Source: Agarophyton chilense (Eukaryota; Rhodophyta; Florideophyceae; Gracilariales; Gracilariaceae). From it: a DNA stretch of 64,000 nt. Shown here piece after piece: positions 42,201 to 53,372 of the stretch; position 1 is the stretch's first letter, and each line of letters opens with the position of its first letter. The DNA lies in assembly GCA_030374765.1 (NCBI GenBank), contig JARGXX010000080.1, positions 372,001 through 436,000 on the forward strand. The letters are read 5' to 3'. A program made the translations under genes and the position numbers. The notes under the pieces are model-generated. The model searched no databases and was not told the DNA's origin. It was given only the letters and a program-made list of their open reading frames with translations.

Positions 42201-44661
42201 GGACCATACGACAGATGGCTGTTCTTTTGACTGACTGAATACCACCGTAGATTTTGTAGTGACTATCGATTGACTGACTAAACATATGTCATATTGGTAA
42301 AAAATTTAGTCTTACCGATGACATGAACAACACGCCCAGACCGTGAACACAAAAACTTAGAATCAGTACTTCCGCTGTCCCCTCGATGTTAGCGATACAA
42401 AAGACTGTTCTGACTCTGATCACGATGGGATTTCCTCTCAAAGCAGTTTGGCTTCCCGCATAGCCCGACCCACTTCATCATTCTCCACATTGTTACACAT
42501 CCTTCCCTCTGCCAGTTTGCTACGCTTTAACATTTTTTATGACTCTTCAATACGACTCTGGCGGCCTTGTACACTTCGGCTAGAAAAAGAAGAACAAAGA
42601 TAATTGTTACTGCGAAAAGGCATATGGGTGCCCATGCCGAGCTTTAATACCAACGTCAATCTAGATCCGAAAGAAAGGAGTTGGGAACTATGCAGGTCGT
42701 CATGATCAACTATGGAAGCGTTCATTGTATACTATTTGTGTAACAAAAAAAATCTTGTCTTATTGTGTTGTTTGATTGGTTCTGCAAACAGAGGTGGATC
42801 TTTTGACAATGTTGTATCTCACTACAAAACAAAACATGAATTAATGAAGGCAACCGTTCAATGTTAGAAAACATTGTCATTCCAACAATACTTCGGCGCA
42901 AACAAGAACGCGTGTTGTATGCAAAAAATGAAACAGCATTTCTCACTTGTTCTTAACAGGAAATAAATACTATGCTATCATTTTTTTTCGTACTGAAAGA
43001 TCTGCACTCGCTTGAACTCTACTTCACGATCTTCCAATGACAAATTTCTTTTGGGCAACTGAAGCACAAACATCATAACTTACTTCTGTTGTCCGATACG
43101 GACGTTTGGCTTTTAGACTGAACTCAATTTGGAGCACTAAAGCAGTGCAGCACTAAAGCAGTGCAGCACTGAAGCAGTGCAGCACTGTTTTTTTCATTTT
43201 TCGGAGGCTAAAAGGCTTGAGGACAACTAGCTAGAACAAGAAGTAGTTCTGACACTAGTAGATCGAGGGCGAAATAGTTAATTGTCTGTATCTTTGACTC
43301 AACAACTTTTGCATCAACCATAAGAGGTTATGGGTTTTTTGTAACACAATCTGTGATTCTTACCTTTTCTTACGATACGAAAACAAGATGAAGAACTTTC
43401 TCAGGTACGTGTACTTTTGCCGCGAACCGAAAACTGCTTCATGTGGTCTCGCAAGATAGAAATAGATTTTACTTAAAAAGAGTGTCTGACATAAACTGTT
43501 GTGTGCCATGTTCAGATGTAACATCTAAACACGTGGGATATATTTATCACTTTTCTCTGTCTGCTGTGGTCTACTGCGTCATGATCTACAAGGATAGAAG
43601 ATAGAACAGAGGTCTTGGGAATTGAAGTCGGAAAACATGACATATTGATGCCACAGCCAAAAAAATTAAAACGCTGATAACAATTACAAAAAACCTGCCG
43701 ACAAAAACAGATATGGAAGGTACTAAAAGTACAAAGCATAGTTGGAAAATGGGCGTGGTTATTTCTTTTAAGAAGGCCGCTTTTCTCGGTCTTCAAAAGG
43801 ATATATAACCTTATGTTCCTAACTAAAGATCATGTGGGCAGAAATATAGTTAGGAGAAAAGAGATAGAATTTATTTTAAAACTAGCATCGTTGATCCGGA
43901 TTAATATGTCTACACCGTTCACGAAGACCAATATTTGTACATAAGAAAGCTTAATTGGTAGAGGAGTAGTTTATAACGGGTACAGAGATTCCTTAAAAAG
44001 TTGCCAGGGGTCAGATCGGATTAAATGGATTGAAAAACAGAAGTGGAAAACTGCGATCCGACATCGATGGAAGAAAAAACACTCCATAATCTTTCTACAA
44101 GTCATGGCAGTCATTCTTAGTCTGCGTTGGCTTCTTTGAAATCAGAATAGTTTTCAAACATGGAACATTATTATTTTTGATAACCAGTCGCTCTTTGGAG
44201 CTTTTCTAAAGAAACGTAGCATTTGATCAAGCTTAAACAGGATTTGCAGACGATTTGTCCCGTTAGTACTGGTTCATGATCTCAATATAGAATTATTTCT
44301 ATCGGTCTAGTGTGGAAAATCTACGCGATGGACCGTTACGGGCTTTTTTATCTATCTTACAGACAGATAAATGCGGAAACACTGTAAGGGTATCGTAAGT
44401 GCTTTGGCTATTTTGGGGAGTGTCTTGCGCAGCAACCAATCGCTCTTCGTCAATTTAGAAACGCAGAAGAAGTTTATATGTTGTTCACGAGGTATTGCAT
44501 TGATATTTTTCATGATAAACAGAAATTAAAGGCAGGAGGTGTAGCTCAGGCAAAATCACCATCGTAATTTTTTCTCCCCAAACTCAGCGAAACAATGGTA
44601 CTGGCAAATTAAAGTATAAAGTTCTGGACAGCATCGCGCTCTAATCTTCATGTTGGCGTAT
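39260..44661. other. Gene desert, AT-rich to the right
   Basis: 5.4 kb from the propeller gene promoter to the LTR element. The first 700 bp are GC-moderate and contain the 5' flank of the propeller gene. From about 40.7 kb the sequence is AT-rich with only short random frames. The one structured item I see is the 16-bp repeat at 43134-43187. No RNA gene was recognised by eye. Confidence 0.5.
43134..43187. repeat. 16-bp tandem repeat of self-complementary units
   Basis: Three 16-bp units (GCACTAAAGCAGTGCA, with one A-to-G change in the third) and a partial fourth. Each unit contains GCACT and its complement AGTGC, so each can fold alone and adjacent units can pair across the junction (AGTGCAGCACT). 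A run of T follows at 43189. Confidence 0.85.
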
Positions 44662-45525
44662 TGAAGAGCAACGTCCTCCAGGGAGGTTTTTGGGGACTTA
44701 AGTTTTTTCCGGAGCCTCCAGCGTGCAACCTCGTTATGAGTAGGAGTAATCCGTTTTCACGGCGACACCCGGAACGCCGGTGATGCACCGGCGAAACCGG
44801 GTGCCATACACGTGGCCGCAGCGCCCGCGCGACACGTGGCCACCAGATTGGCCCCTTTGTTAGACGGACATTTAGCTATTTAGGATAGACTTTATTTATT
44901 CTATTCTACGGTGACTACAGTACTTAGGCCGCTGGCCTCGCGGCCGCCGGTCCAGTAAAGTCTCCCCAACAAGGGTGATCTTGGTCTTCCAGATCTTGGC
45001 TCTGGGTCGAACCGCCTGCGCGGATATACAACTCCTTACGGAGGGATTTCCCGTGGTGCACGGCTTCCCAACCCCCTTGGACGTTCAAGCAGCCTTCGTG
45101 TGTTGGGTATCTATTCCCACTTTCGTGGTTCCGCCCGTGTATACGGTTTGCTACACCCAGCAGTGCCGGCTATTCCCGAGTCCCCTCTTGCGACTCGTGG
45201 TCAACCTCGCCCTCTTGCCTCCGTTCCCATTTTCCTTCCCTTTTCCTCCCCTTCATTGGGCAATTCCCGCTCTTGCGGCTCGCACTGACACCTGTCGTGC
45301 TCGCCACTCTCGTGGGTTTTGCCTCCTCAGAGGATACGCAAGCACCGCTTCGGCGGATATTCTCGGCTTCTTTCAGCCTCCCTGCGCCCGTCGCGACGGT
45401 TCGGCTGCGGCTTACACCCGGCATTGCGCGCCGATCCCTGGGAGGGCTCTACCGCGCCGGTTACCTCGTGAGAGGAAGATCCGGACGTCTTCGTAGGTTT
45501 TCCCCCTTGGGGGCATTGTCCTACA
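44662..45525 (+). repeat. 5' LTR
   Basis: 864 bp, TG...CA ends. Contains a frame open for about 170 codons that is also present, with changes, in the 3' LTR; I do not consider it a gene. A TTTATTTATT stretch near 44888 may be the core promoter. Confidence 0.93.
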
Positions 45526-45528
45526 AAT

Positions 45529-45546
45529 TGGTCTCCCGACTTAGAA
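45529..45546 (+). other. Candidate primer-binding site
   Basis: TGGTCTCCCGACTTAG-type sequence starts 3 bp after the 5' LTR; TGG complements a tRNA CCA end. The tRNA species was not identified; the following bases look more like an anticodon arm than a T arm, so this call is tentative. Confidence 0.4.
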
Positions 45547-45648
45547 GTCAAGCCCGCTTGTGTCCTCTCTGAGGTTGTTTTCCGTGTAACTGGTTTTCTC
45601 CGGTCTCACCGGTTTGCTTTCTATTCTTCCATCGAGACGGTGTGGCCA

Positions 45649-47760
45649 ATGCCAAGGAAACCGCCTAGCATGGAGCCTCCTGCAACACGCAGCCGTTCCC
45701 GCCAGAGCGGTGATGCCAGGGGCACTGATGTTCCACAGGCCCTGGCTCCAACACCGGCTTCCCGGGAGATACCGGTCACCGGCACTGAAGACACGCAGCC
45801 CGATTCCGGGTTAACGACCGTCGCAACTGTGGTTTCTCCGCCTCCGCGGTTGGTCGACCAAGCGCGGATTGTACGCTTGGAAGAGCAGCTCCGCTCCCTG
45901 CGGGCTGCACACAATACCCTCTCAAGGGAATTCACCTCTTCACGAGGAAGCCTCGCTAACCCCCCTACGAGTGAGTTAGCCGATGATATCCGCGTATTGC
46001 AGTCGGACGTCAATACACTACTCGAGTGTTTTGGCGCTCCGTCTTCCTTCGCAGAAGGTATGGAGAATCGCTTCGAGCGTCTCCGAAGCCGACTTGAGTC
46101 GGTCGAGAGGACGTTAATCTCGCCCGCGAACGCGGCTAGACCGGTTGTCTCTCATCGAGAGACCCAGTCGCGGAACCGGAAGAGCCGGAAGAACCGGGAT
46201 TCTAACCATAAGCACGGACACCCGCCCGACTCATCATCTGAGTCGGACGGTAAACCGAGTGACTCGGAGAGTTCCGATTCGTCGGTGAGCGATGACCCAC
46301 AGGATCGTTATGGGCGCTCTTCCCGCTCAAAGCGGTCCTCTGCCACCTACGGGGCCATCCGGTCGCGCCCCAAGGGTCGGCGACATCCGAGCCTCAAACC
46401 CTTGAAGCCCACCAGCCCTCTGTACAGGACACTCCTGTCCTACCGGTATTACCGGCTAGAAGATTCCTCTTTAGGTCGGACACCGCGTGACCCGGGTAAA
46501 GTGAAAGACTGCATCAAGCGGATGCAGCTTTCACTTCGTAACCAGTCGTTTACTGGGGATGATCCAATTCTGGTCTTGGATTTCCTACACCGCTTTGTAG
46601 CGGAAGCCGATATACTCGGAATGAACGAAGGACAAGCCTACGTGGCGCTACCCTACTTTCTACGGGGTGTCCCTGAAGATCAGTTTTTGTCGGTTCGGGG
46701 CTCGTCGCGAGCCTCCGAAGGAGGTGTGACCTGCTGGCCCGAGGCCGTGCAGTACCTCCTGCGTTCCTACGCAACCAACTCCGCGATACAAGCAGCGATA
46801 CTCGCTTTGCGAGACACTCGACAGCGCTCCGGCGAGCTCGAGACCGATTACTCGGTACGCCTGAATAAGGCTTTCCACCGTTGTGGTAATGTATACCCCG
46901 CTGGGGAACGCTGTACGATGTTCATTGATGGCTTGGATCCAGCCATCAAGAATCTTGTCGCCCGTTACAGGGGACAAGAGCCGAAGGTGACCTACCTTGA
47001 ACTCGTACAGTTTGCTCGCGCAGAGGGAGATGCACTACGTGCACGCAATCCGGGAACCCGGTCGAAGGCCGCTAAGGCATCGCTGCTTGAGTCGGACTCT
47101 TCTTCACCGTCATTTGCGACGGATGGCATCCCCAAACAGGGTTATGACAATATGAATGTCATCCATCACAATGGTTTATCTATTCCGACAACGGAACTAC
47201 CGTCTACGACGGATGGCTCGGTTGACTCAACCGCAAGGGACACGGAGAACGGGCAGGTCTTCTATCTTAATGACCGCCGCACTCCGGCCCCCCGTATGCC
47301 GTACTCGAACGGAATGACACGAAGTCAGCGCCCTGGATGGGTTGGAAACCGGGAACCCGGAAGATACACCGATGCTCGGAATGCCGTACCGCGAAACGCG
47401 GGAGTGACGTTGGTGTGCCACTTGTGCTACCAGCGCGGGCACACCTCCCCGCAATGCCTTTTATCGCTACGCGATATGGCGCGAGTGGTGGATAATTACG
47501 AAGCCCTCTCCCCGCAGGAGAAGGGCTCCCTGCCACTCACGTCATATCTCCGCGCGAAGACGGACTTCCCCAACGCATTGGCTCACACTCCAAATTCTCG
47601 GTACAAACCAGCTCAGCCGGCACGCGCCGCACCAGCGCCAAACCACGCTGGTGGATCTCAACCCGCTCCTGCGGTAGCAACCGTGCAAAGGAATCATGCA
47701 CTCGTTGCCGAGGAAGTCGGGCCTTCGCCCGACCAGGACCCTGTACAGGGAAAAGAATAG
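45649..47760 (+). CDS. gag: gag of the chromovirus
   Basis: 703 residues from the ATG at 45649 (GTG codons open earlier). An N-terminal Ser/Arg/Pro-rich part with coiled-coil potential (RLEEQLRSLRAAHNTLSREF), a basic Ser/Arg/Lys region (about 165-245), then the retrotransposon gag capsid-like domain (about 290-475, including FLHRFVAEADILGMNEGQAY and ETDYSVRLNKAFHRCG). A CCHC zinc knuckle CHLCYQRGHTSPQC is encoded at 47416-47457. The frame is intact. It ends at the TAG at 47758-47760, just after the slippery heptamer at 47748-47754. The product would assemble virus-like particles. Confidence 0.88.
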   Translation: MPRKPPSMEPPATRSRSRQSGDARGTDVPQALAPTPASREIPVTGTEDTQPDSGLTTVATVVSPPPRLVDQARIVRLEEQLRSLRAAHNTLSREFTSSRGSLANPPTSELADDIRVLQSDVNTLLECFGAPSSFAEGMENRFERLRSRLESVERTLISPANAARPVVSHRETQSRNRKSRKNRDSNHKHGHPPDSSSESDGKPSDSESSDSSVSDDPQDRYGRSSRSKRSSATYGAIRSRPKGRRHPSLKPLKPTSPLYRTLLSYRYYRLEDSSLGRTPRDPGKVKDCIKRMQLSLRNQSFTGDDPILVLDFLHRFVAEADILGMNEGQAYVALPYFLRGVPEDQFLSVRGSSRASEGGVTCWPEAVQYLLRSYATNSAIQAAILALRDTRQRSGELETDYSVRLNKAFHRCGNVYPAGERCTMFIDGLDPAIKNLVARYRGQEPKVTYLELVQFARAEGDALRARNPGTRSKAAKASLLESDSSSPSFATDGIPKQGYDNMNVIHHNGLSIPTTELPSTTDGSVDSTARDTENGQVFYLNDRRTPAPRMPYSNGMTRSQRPGWVGNREPGRYTDARNAVPRNAGVTLVCHLCYQRGHTSPQCLLSLRDMARVVDNYEALSPQEKGSLPLTSYLRAKTDFPNALAHTPNSRYKPAQPARAAPAPNHAGGSQPAPAVATVQRNHALVAEEVGPSPDQDPVQGKE

Positions 47761-47812
47761 AGGGAGTCTCCCCTTCGGGAGAGGCGTCGTCAGAGTTGAG
47801 GCTGACGACGCC
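47748..47812 (+). promoter_or_regulatory. Candidate -1 ribosomal frameshift signal (gag-pol)
   Basis: The heptamer GGGAAAA at 47748-47754 is in the gag register as G_GGA_AAA, a canonical X_XXY_YYZ slippery site, two codons before the gag stop. The pol frame is the -1 frame and is open through this point. Downstream lie two back-to-back hairpins: TCTCCC / GGGAGA with a 4-base loop (47767-47782) and a perfect 11-bp stem (47783-47793 with 47802-47812, 8-base loop). The spacer to the first stem is 12 nt, slightly longer than usual. Confidence 0.7.
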
Positions 47813-49097
47813 CGAGGCGCCGATGCCTCGCTCCCCGGTGAAAATCCTGACAAGGAAGGACACCGCAGACGCGGACTCTAAACACCTCGGTGTTTTGCGT
47901 CGACCGTGGATACGGATTAGAAATAACCGGATCCCGGATAGAGTCTTGGTAATGGCCAAGCGTAACTACAAGGTTTACGCTGACCTTGGTCTGCACACGC
48001 AGTTTATGGTGAGATATCTCACTGTCCTGGATACAGGTGCTGGGCCGAACTTTATCGTGGAATCGGTTTTACCCCCGCCATTGCGGTCACTCATCCGTTC
48101 TGAAACGAAACCCGACGTCTCAGACGCCAATAACAACCCGTTGAAAACGGTTGGTGTGATCGACCTGATCGTCAGGCTAGGGCGGATGGTGGTTAAACTA
48201 ACTTTTATTGTGTGCCGCTCGCTGGCCGCGCCATTTATACTGGGATGTGACTACTGCGACAGGTTTGTCGACGCCATCCACCCACGCCTTAAGCAGGTGG
48301 AACTTGAGGACGGATCGACCGTCCCCATTGTTCGTCAACCGCTGAAGCGGGCTTCGAGGAAACACGTTCCTCTACCTGCTGCGCAGGAACCCACACCGGC
48401 GAACCGGGATTCTACGAAGCTACGCGTTGCCTCGTCAGTCACCATACGCCCGGAGAGCCAGGTTATGGTTTCAGTCAATTCCCGTCAACACGGTCTTCGG
48501 GTTGTTCAGCCCTTGCCCTCGTTGTACGAGAAATTTCAGTTAAACGTTGCGAACGGAATCGTGCAAGTCACGCTGAATTCCCCTTTCAGGGTGTTGGTTG
48601 CCAATCTTGGAAAGGCTCCCCAGACGCTGGCAAAGAACCAAGTCATTGGGTCTGTGACGCCGCACCCGCTCGCGATGCTCCCTACAAATGTGACGGCTGC
48701 CGAAGTACTCGGAATAACTCCCTCTACCGAGGATGGTCTCCCGGTATCCGGTGCAGAAACCTCCGGGGAGGCACAGCAGTTGGCGCTCGATAAAACCGTC
48801 AAGACGGCTGCATTTCCGACCTCGTCGGTTCCCACACCTGACACCAGGGCACAGCCTACGAGCTACGATAAGATAGACCCGATCAAGGCCCTCGAGGACC
48901 TGGAACTGAGTCATGTACCGGTCTCACACCGGGACCGCTTATGCGGAATGCTACGCGAGTTTACCACAATGTGGGACGGCTCACTCGGTGAGATCAATAC
49001 AACCGAACATCGGATAGACTTGCTACCGGACGCACGTCAGGTTGCACAACCCCCTTACAGGGCGGGACCGAAAGCTCGGGAGGAGGAAGAATTATAG
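47755..49097 (+). pseudogene. pol: pol segment 1: aspartic protease and linker
   Basis: Open in the -1 frame relative to gag, from the frameshift site to a TAG at 49095-49097. There is no need for an internal start; the first ATG-like codons are late. The retropepsin motif LDTGAGPNF is at 48027-48053 (catalytic DTGA at 48030-48041), followed by the hydrophobic FILGCDYCDRF flap-side region. The segment ends at the start of the reverse transcriptase N-terminal region (TEHRIDLLP and QPPYRAGP), where a premature TAG interrupts it. Confidence 0.85.
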
Positions 49098-52000
49098 GTG
49101 GACAAGATGCTCCGTGCTGGAGTCATCGAGCCCGCCCAATCTCCTCGGGCTTCACCGGTGGTGCTGGCCCTCAAGGCTGACGGAACGTGGCGGTTTTGCG
49201 TTGACTAGCGCCGCCTCAATGCCGTCACCGTGAGGGACACCTACCCGATTCCGCGCATGGACGAGTGTATAGACTCGCTCGGGGACGCTACCGTGTTTAC
49301 GGCTCTAGATGCTAACTGGGGCTACTGGCAAGTCCCAGTCCGGGAAGAGGACCGATACAAAACCGCGTTTGTTTGCCACTCGGGTTCCTACCGCTTCAAG
49401 CGGATGCCGTTTGGTTTAACCAATGCACCGGCCACCTTTCAAAGGGCAATAGACATACTGATGTCGCGTTTCAAGTGGCGCACGTGCCTTGTCTACTTGG
49501 ACGACATCATTGTCTTTTCCAGAAACCTGGACGATCACCTGACCCACGTGCGGGACGTGATGACCGTACTGCGAGACGCAGGAATAACCCTCAAGTTGAG
49601 GAAGTGCGAGTTCTTCACCGACACGGTGAAGTATCTCGGGCACTTCATCCGTCCAGGACGGTTAATGATCGAACAAGTTCGTATCAAGTCCCTCTGTGAG
49701 GCGAAGGAGCCCCGTACTCAAACTGAGCTCCGATCCTTTTTAGGTCTGGTCAACGTCTATCGACGGTTTATACCGAGTTTCTCGGATATCGCCGCTCCGC
49801 TAAACGCGCTACTGCGGAAGGGCCAGCCACCGAAGCTTGCGCCATTTACCACCGATCAGTCGGAATCTTTTCGCTCCTTGATTAAGGCAGTTACGACAGC
49901 TCCCATCCTATCCTTGCCCAAACCTGGGCTTCCCTACTCCATCGACAACGACGCCAGCGACCACCAGGTGGGCTGCGCACTGTTCCAAACCACCCCCGAG
50001 GGGGAACGCAAACCAATTGGCTATTGGTCCCGCACGCTGAACGTCCACGAGCGCAACTACTCGGTCTCCGAGAAGGAGTGCCTCGCAGTGGTCTGGGCGC
50101 TATCCACTCTGCGCCCATACCTCATGGGCGTTCATTTCACCGTGTACACGGACCATGCCTCGTTGAGGTGGCTGCTGAACATCGCAGATCCTTCTGGCCG
50201 CTTAATGCGGTGGCGCCTCCGCTTAGCGGAATTCGACTTCGAGGTCGTCTACAAAAAGGGTGTGCAGAACACCCAAGCAGACGCCCTCTCTCGATTACCT
50301 ACGACAGGTGAAGCACTTGCCGACCCGGAGGTCGACGAGATCCCGTGCTTTACCTGGGAAAAAGAAACACCGACGGAGTCGGACTGGCCCGAAACCGGGG
50401 AAGACACCATGGAACTGGATGAGCTACTCGCAGCGCGCGAGAATGAAACACCCGTACCCGGGACCTTTGTACCCATCTCCACCGGGGAGATGATCCGAGA
50501 ACAGTTCGACGACCCGTTCTGCACGCGCATACGGGCCCGCCTAAACGGTGGAGAGGACCTCCCGTTCGAGGTAAACGACATCGGTTACCTCGTCCGGACG
50601 GTGGTCCACCGATCCCAGATCGTGATCCCCCACACCCTGCAAACCAGGGTGCTCCACCTCTCACACTACCCGACCCTCGGGGGACACTCCGGTGGGAGAA
50701 AACTTTATCTAACCTTGCGAAGGGACTTTTATTGGCCCGCTATGGCGGTTGATTGCTACGCTACGGTGCAGTTCTGCACCCAATGCGCAAAGAACCGGGT
50801 GAAACTCCGGAAGCATTCCAAACGGATGAAGCTTTTCACCGCAAGGGCGCCCCTCAAGTTTGTCGCAATCGACATTCTCGGGCCTCTACTCAAGACGCGC
50901 AAGGGAAACAAGTTCCTCTTGGTTATCACTGACCGCTTTTCGAAGCTGGTGCGCACCGTACCTTTACGGAAGATCACCGCTTTCACGGTTGCGAACGCCT
51001 TCGTTACGCACTGGGCGTTCGTTTATGGCCCTCCGATAGAGGTTCTATCCGATAACGGTAAGCAGTTCGCCTCTAAGTTCTTTCAGGACGTCTGCCGCAT
51101 CCTCGACGTCAAGAACCTGTTTACTACCACCTACCACCCGCAAACAAACGGGCAGGTGGAACGCTTCAACCGCACCCTACTCGCGTCGCTACGCTCCTAC
51201 GTATCCGATCACCCAATGACGTGGGACATTTATTCTGATGCTATCGCCTACGCCTACAACACGCAGGTTCACCGGACAACCGGTCTGACTCCCTTCGAGC
51301 TTGTGCTCTCCAGGACACCCCCGCCAGTGGCGGTCGAACCCCAACACAGGGTCAACTCTTTCCCATCCGTGGGTGAATACTGCCTCAAGTGGAAGAACTG
51401 GCTTACCAAGCTCGTACCGGTCGCCCAGAAGTCCATGGAACGTGCCCAAGCCGCCTACAAGCGGGATTTTGATAACCGCTTACGCGGACCACTACCGGCA
51501 CCGCCCAAGCCGGGAACCTACGTGTTCGTTCGCCGGGAGTACTACAACCCCCGGACCGACAAGCGTCACAAGCTCTCGCCTGTCGCTGAAGGTCCGTTCC
51601 GGGTCGTGTCCTCCCTCCCCGGCACCGTTGTGGTGGACAAGAACGGCGACCACGAACGTCTTTCACAAGACCGCATCGTAGCCGCCCCACTGCCGCAGGC
51701 GGAAAACGCATCAGCCCCCGTCGAAACGGCCTCTCATACCACTGGTACAACGGTGGCACCACGCCCCGCCGTGGTACCGCACCCCTCACGGGGTCTCTCC
51801 GATATACCGACTTTATCGGAACCACCGGCAATGCCGGAAACACCTGGCCCTCGCGGCCAGCTACCCTTACGGGCGCCGCGCAGCGGTATTTATACCCGCC
51901 ATGCGGTTAGCCCACCATCACCCGTCGCTCCGTCTAAGGAGGGGGAGGGGACCCGCTCAATCGCGGAAGCATCGCCGTCGCAACGGAAGTTTAACCGGAC

Positions 52001-52415
52001 ATCCCGGGCAAGGCCCCCGAGCGGGCAACCGGCATCGTCGCCGGACGCCAATCCGCTCCCTCGGGACGCGGCGGTCAACCCGACCGCCACGCAACCCCGC
52101 AAGGGGGACCAAGGCGCTCGAAGACCCGAAACCGGGAAGCGAGACCCTACGGACGCTCCCCATCGCGTGGAAGCAACTGAGGGCTCCCCGCACATTCGCG
52201 GTCGCACACCGAGCGTTTCGGTCGATACTGTTACTCCGGCGGGCGCTGCGCAAGCAGGTATAGCGAGCCACTCCGTTGAGAACGGTACGAACCCCATGAG
52301 GGAAAAGGGGCTCGACGACAAGTCGAAAAACGCCTCCCTTGCCGAACAATCGGAGCCAACCGCCCGCGACGGTCCGACCACCCGTCCTCAAGGTCACGTG
52401 ATCCTGGCGGGATAA
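49098..52415 (+). pseudogene. pol: pol segment 2: reverse transcriptase, RNase H, integrase
   Basis: Same frame as segment 1. A second TAG at 49206-49208, inside the FCVD... motif of the reverse transcriptase, leaves only about 37 codons between the two stops. Reverse transcriptase covers about 49100-49800, with LDANWGYWQV, the MPFGLTNAPATFQR motif and the catalytic YLDD at 49494-49505. RNase H covers about 49900-50300 (acidic DAS, EKECLA and TDHASLRWLL). Integrase has an HHCC-type zinc region (LHLSH...GGHSGG...CTQC, about 50650-50790), the D,D,E core (AIDILGP, LSDNGKQF, QTNGQVERFNR), and a GPY/F-like module (SPVAEGPFRVV). A Pro/Thr-rich linker of about 240 residues follows, to a TAA at 52413-52415. 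Confidence 0.93.
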
Positions 52416-53039
52416 CGGACCAATGGGCACCCGGCATCCCAGTCATTGGCTGACAGCCACCCCGCGGAGGCGGATCGCCGGGACGGTGAACCACTCACCG
52501 CCCACGGCGCACCGCACGGCGGAAACTGCCCACCAATGGGAACGCCGCATGCCGCAAATCAAGCGGAGGCTTCCGGCGAACCGTCACCAAGACGGAAGGA
52601 CCCCCGCAAACTCGCGGTAAGAGCGGACTTCTGGGAAGCCCCTACCGCCCAGCGGGAGCACAACCCGGCCGCGCCGGCAACTTCCGAGAAGCTCTACGGC
52701 AGCCCCGGCAACCCGGCAACAACCGCAGAGCGGAATGAAAAACCGGGTGACCCGGAACAGGCGACGACGAGCCCAGCACCACGCGACGCTGAGGCTCGGG
52801 TCACCACCACCCGGCAAGGCCGGCAAGTTTACGTGCAGGAGTACGTCCTCGAACGATTCGTCGGACATAGCTACGATGAGCACGGGGTGCTCCAGTACCG
52901 GACCCGCTGGTACGGATACGGGCCGGAGTGGGACACCCCGGAGCCCATCGAGCACCTCCCGCGCTCTGCGGTAATGGGAAACCACCGCCTTGCGGGGACC
53001 GCACTCCCAGCCACGCTGGTAAACGCCCAAGAGGGATAA
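52416..53039 (+). pseudogene. pol: pol segment 3: chromodomain
   Basis: In the same frame as the rest of pol, after the TAA at 52413-52415. A Pro/Arg/Gly-rich linker is followed, near the C-terminus, by a chromodomain: EYVLERFVGHSYDEHG then LQYRTRWYGYGPEWDTPEP, matching the pattern of three aromatic cage positions and the WxGY...W motif. Chromodomains of chromoviruses direct integration to histone-marked heterochromatin. Because the reading frame is shared, this part belongs to the pol polyprotein and was cut off by the stop. Confidence 0.85.
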
Positions 53040-53372
53040 ACCGTGAACACGGAATGGAATGGCTGATGGCGCCACGCGCCATCTCCGTCCATGCCCCAAC
53101 GCGGGGAAGGAAGCAACCGCTCACGCTATCCCAACGTCGTTGGTGGTCGTGCCAGTTACCTTGTCCGCACGCGAAGCGCCCACCGTTAAACACGGAACTC
53201 CCAGCTAGGCTGGTTCCCTGCAACGCCGGAACCCCGGTAGAAGGCCGGTACCCCGGAAAGAAAGAAGCTGACTTGGGAAAGGGCGTCGGAAAGGCGACCC
53301 TCTTCTTTTTATTTCTCACTACTGGCAAGGGCGCCCTAGTGGCGCCGCCCTACATTCTACCGGAAGCTCCGG

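Noticed and set aside
44975..45496. Open frame of about 170 codons inside the 5' LTR, also present in the 3' LTR (55407-55904)
   Set aside because: It starts with a non-ATG codon, its composition is random-looking, and the two copies differ by indels that change the end of the frame, so there is no sign of coding selection.
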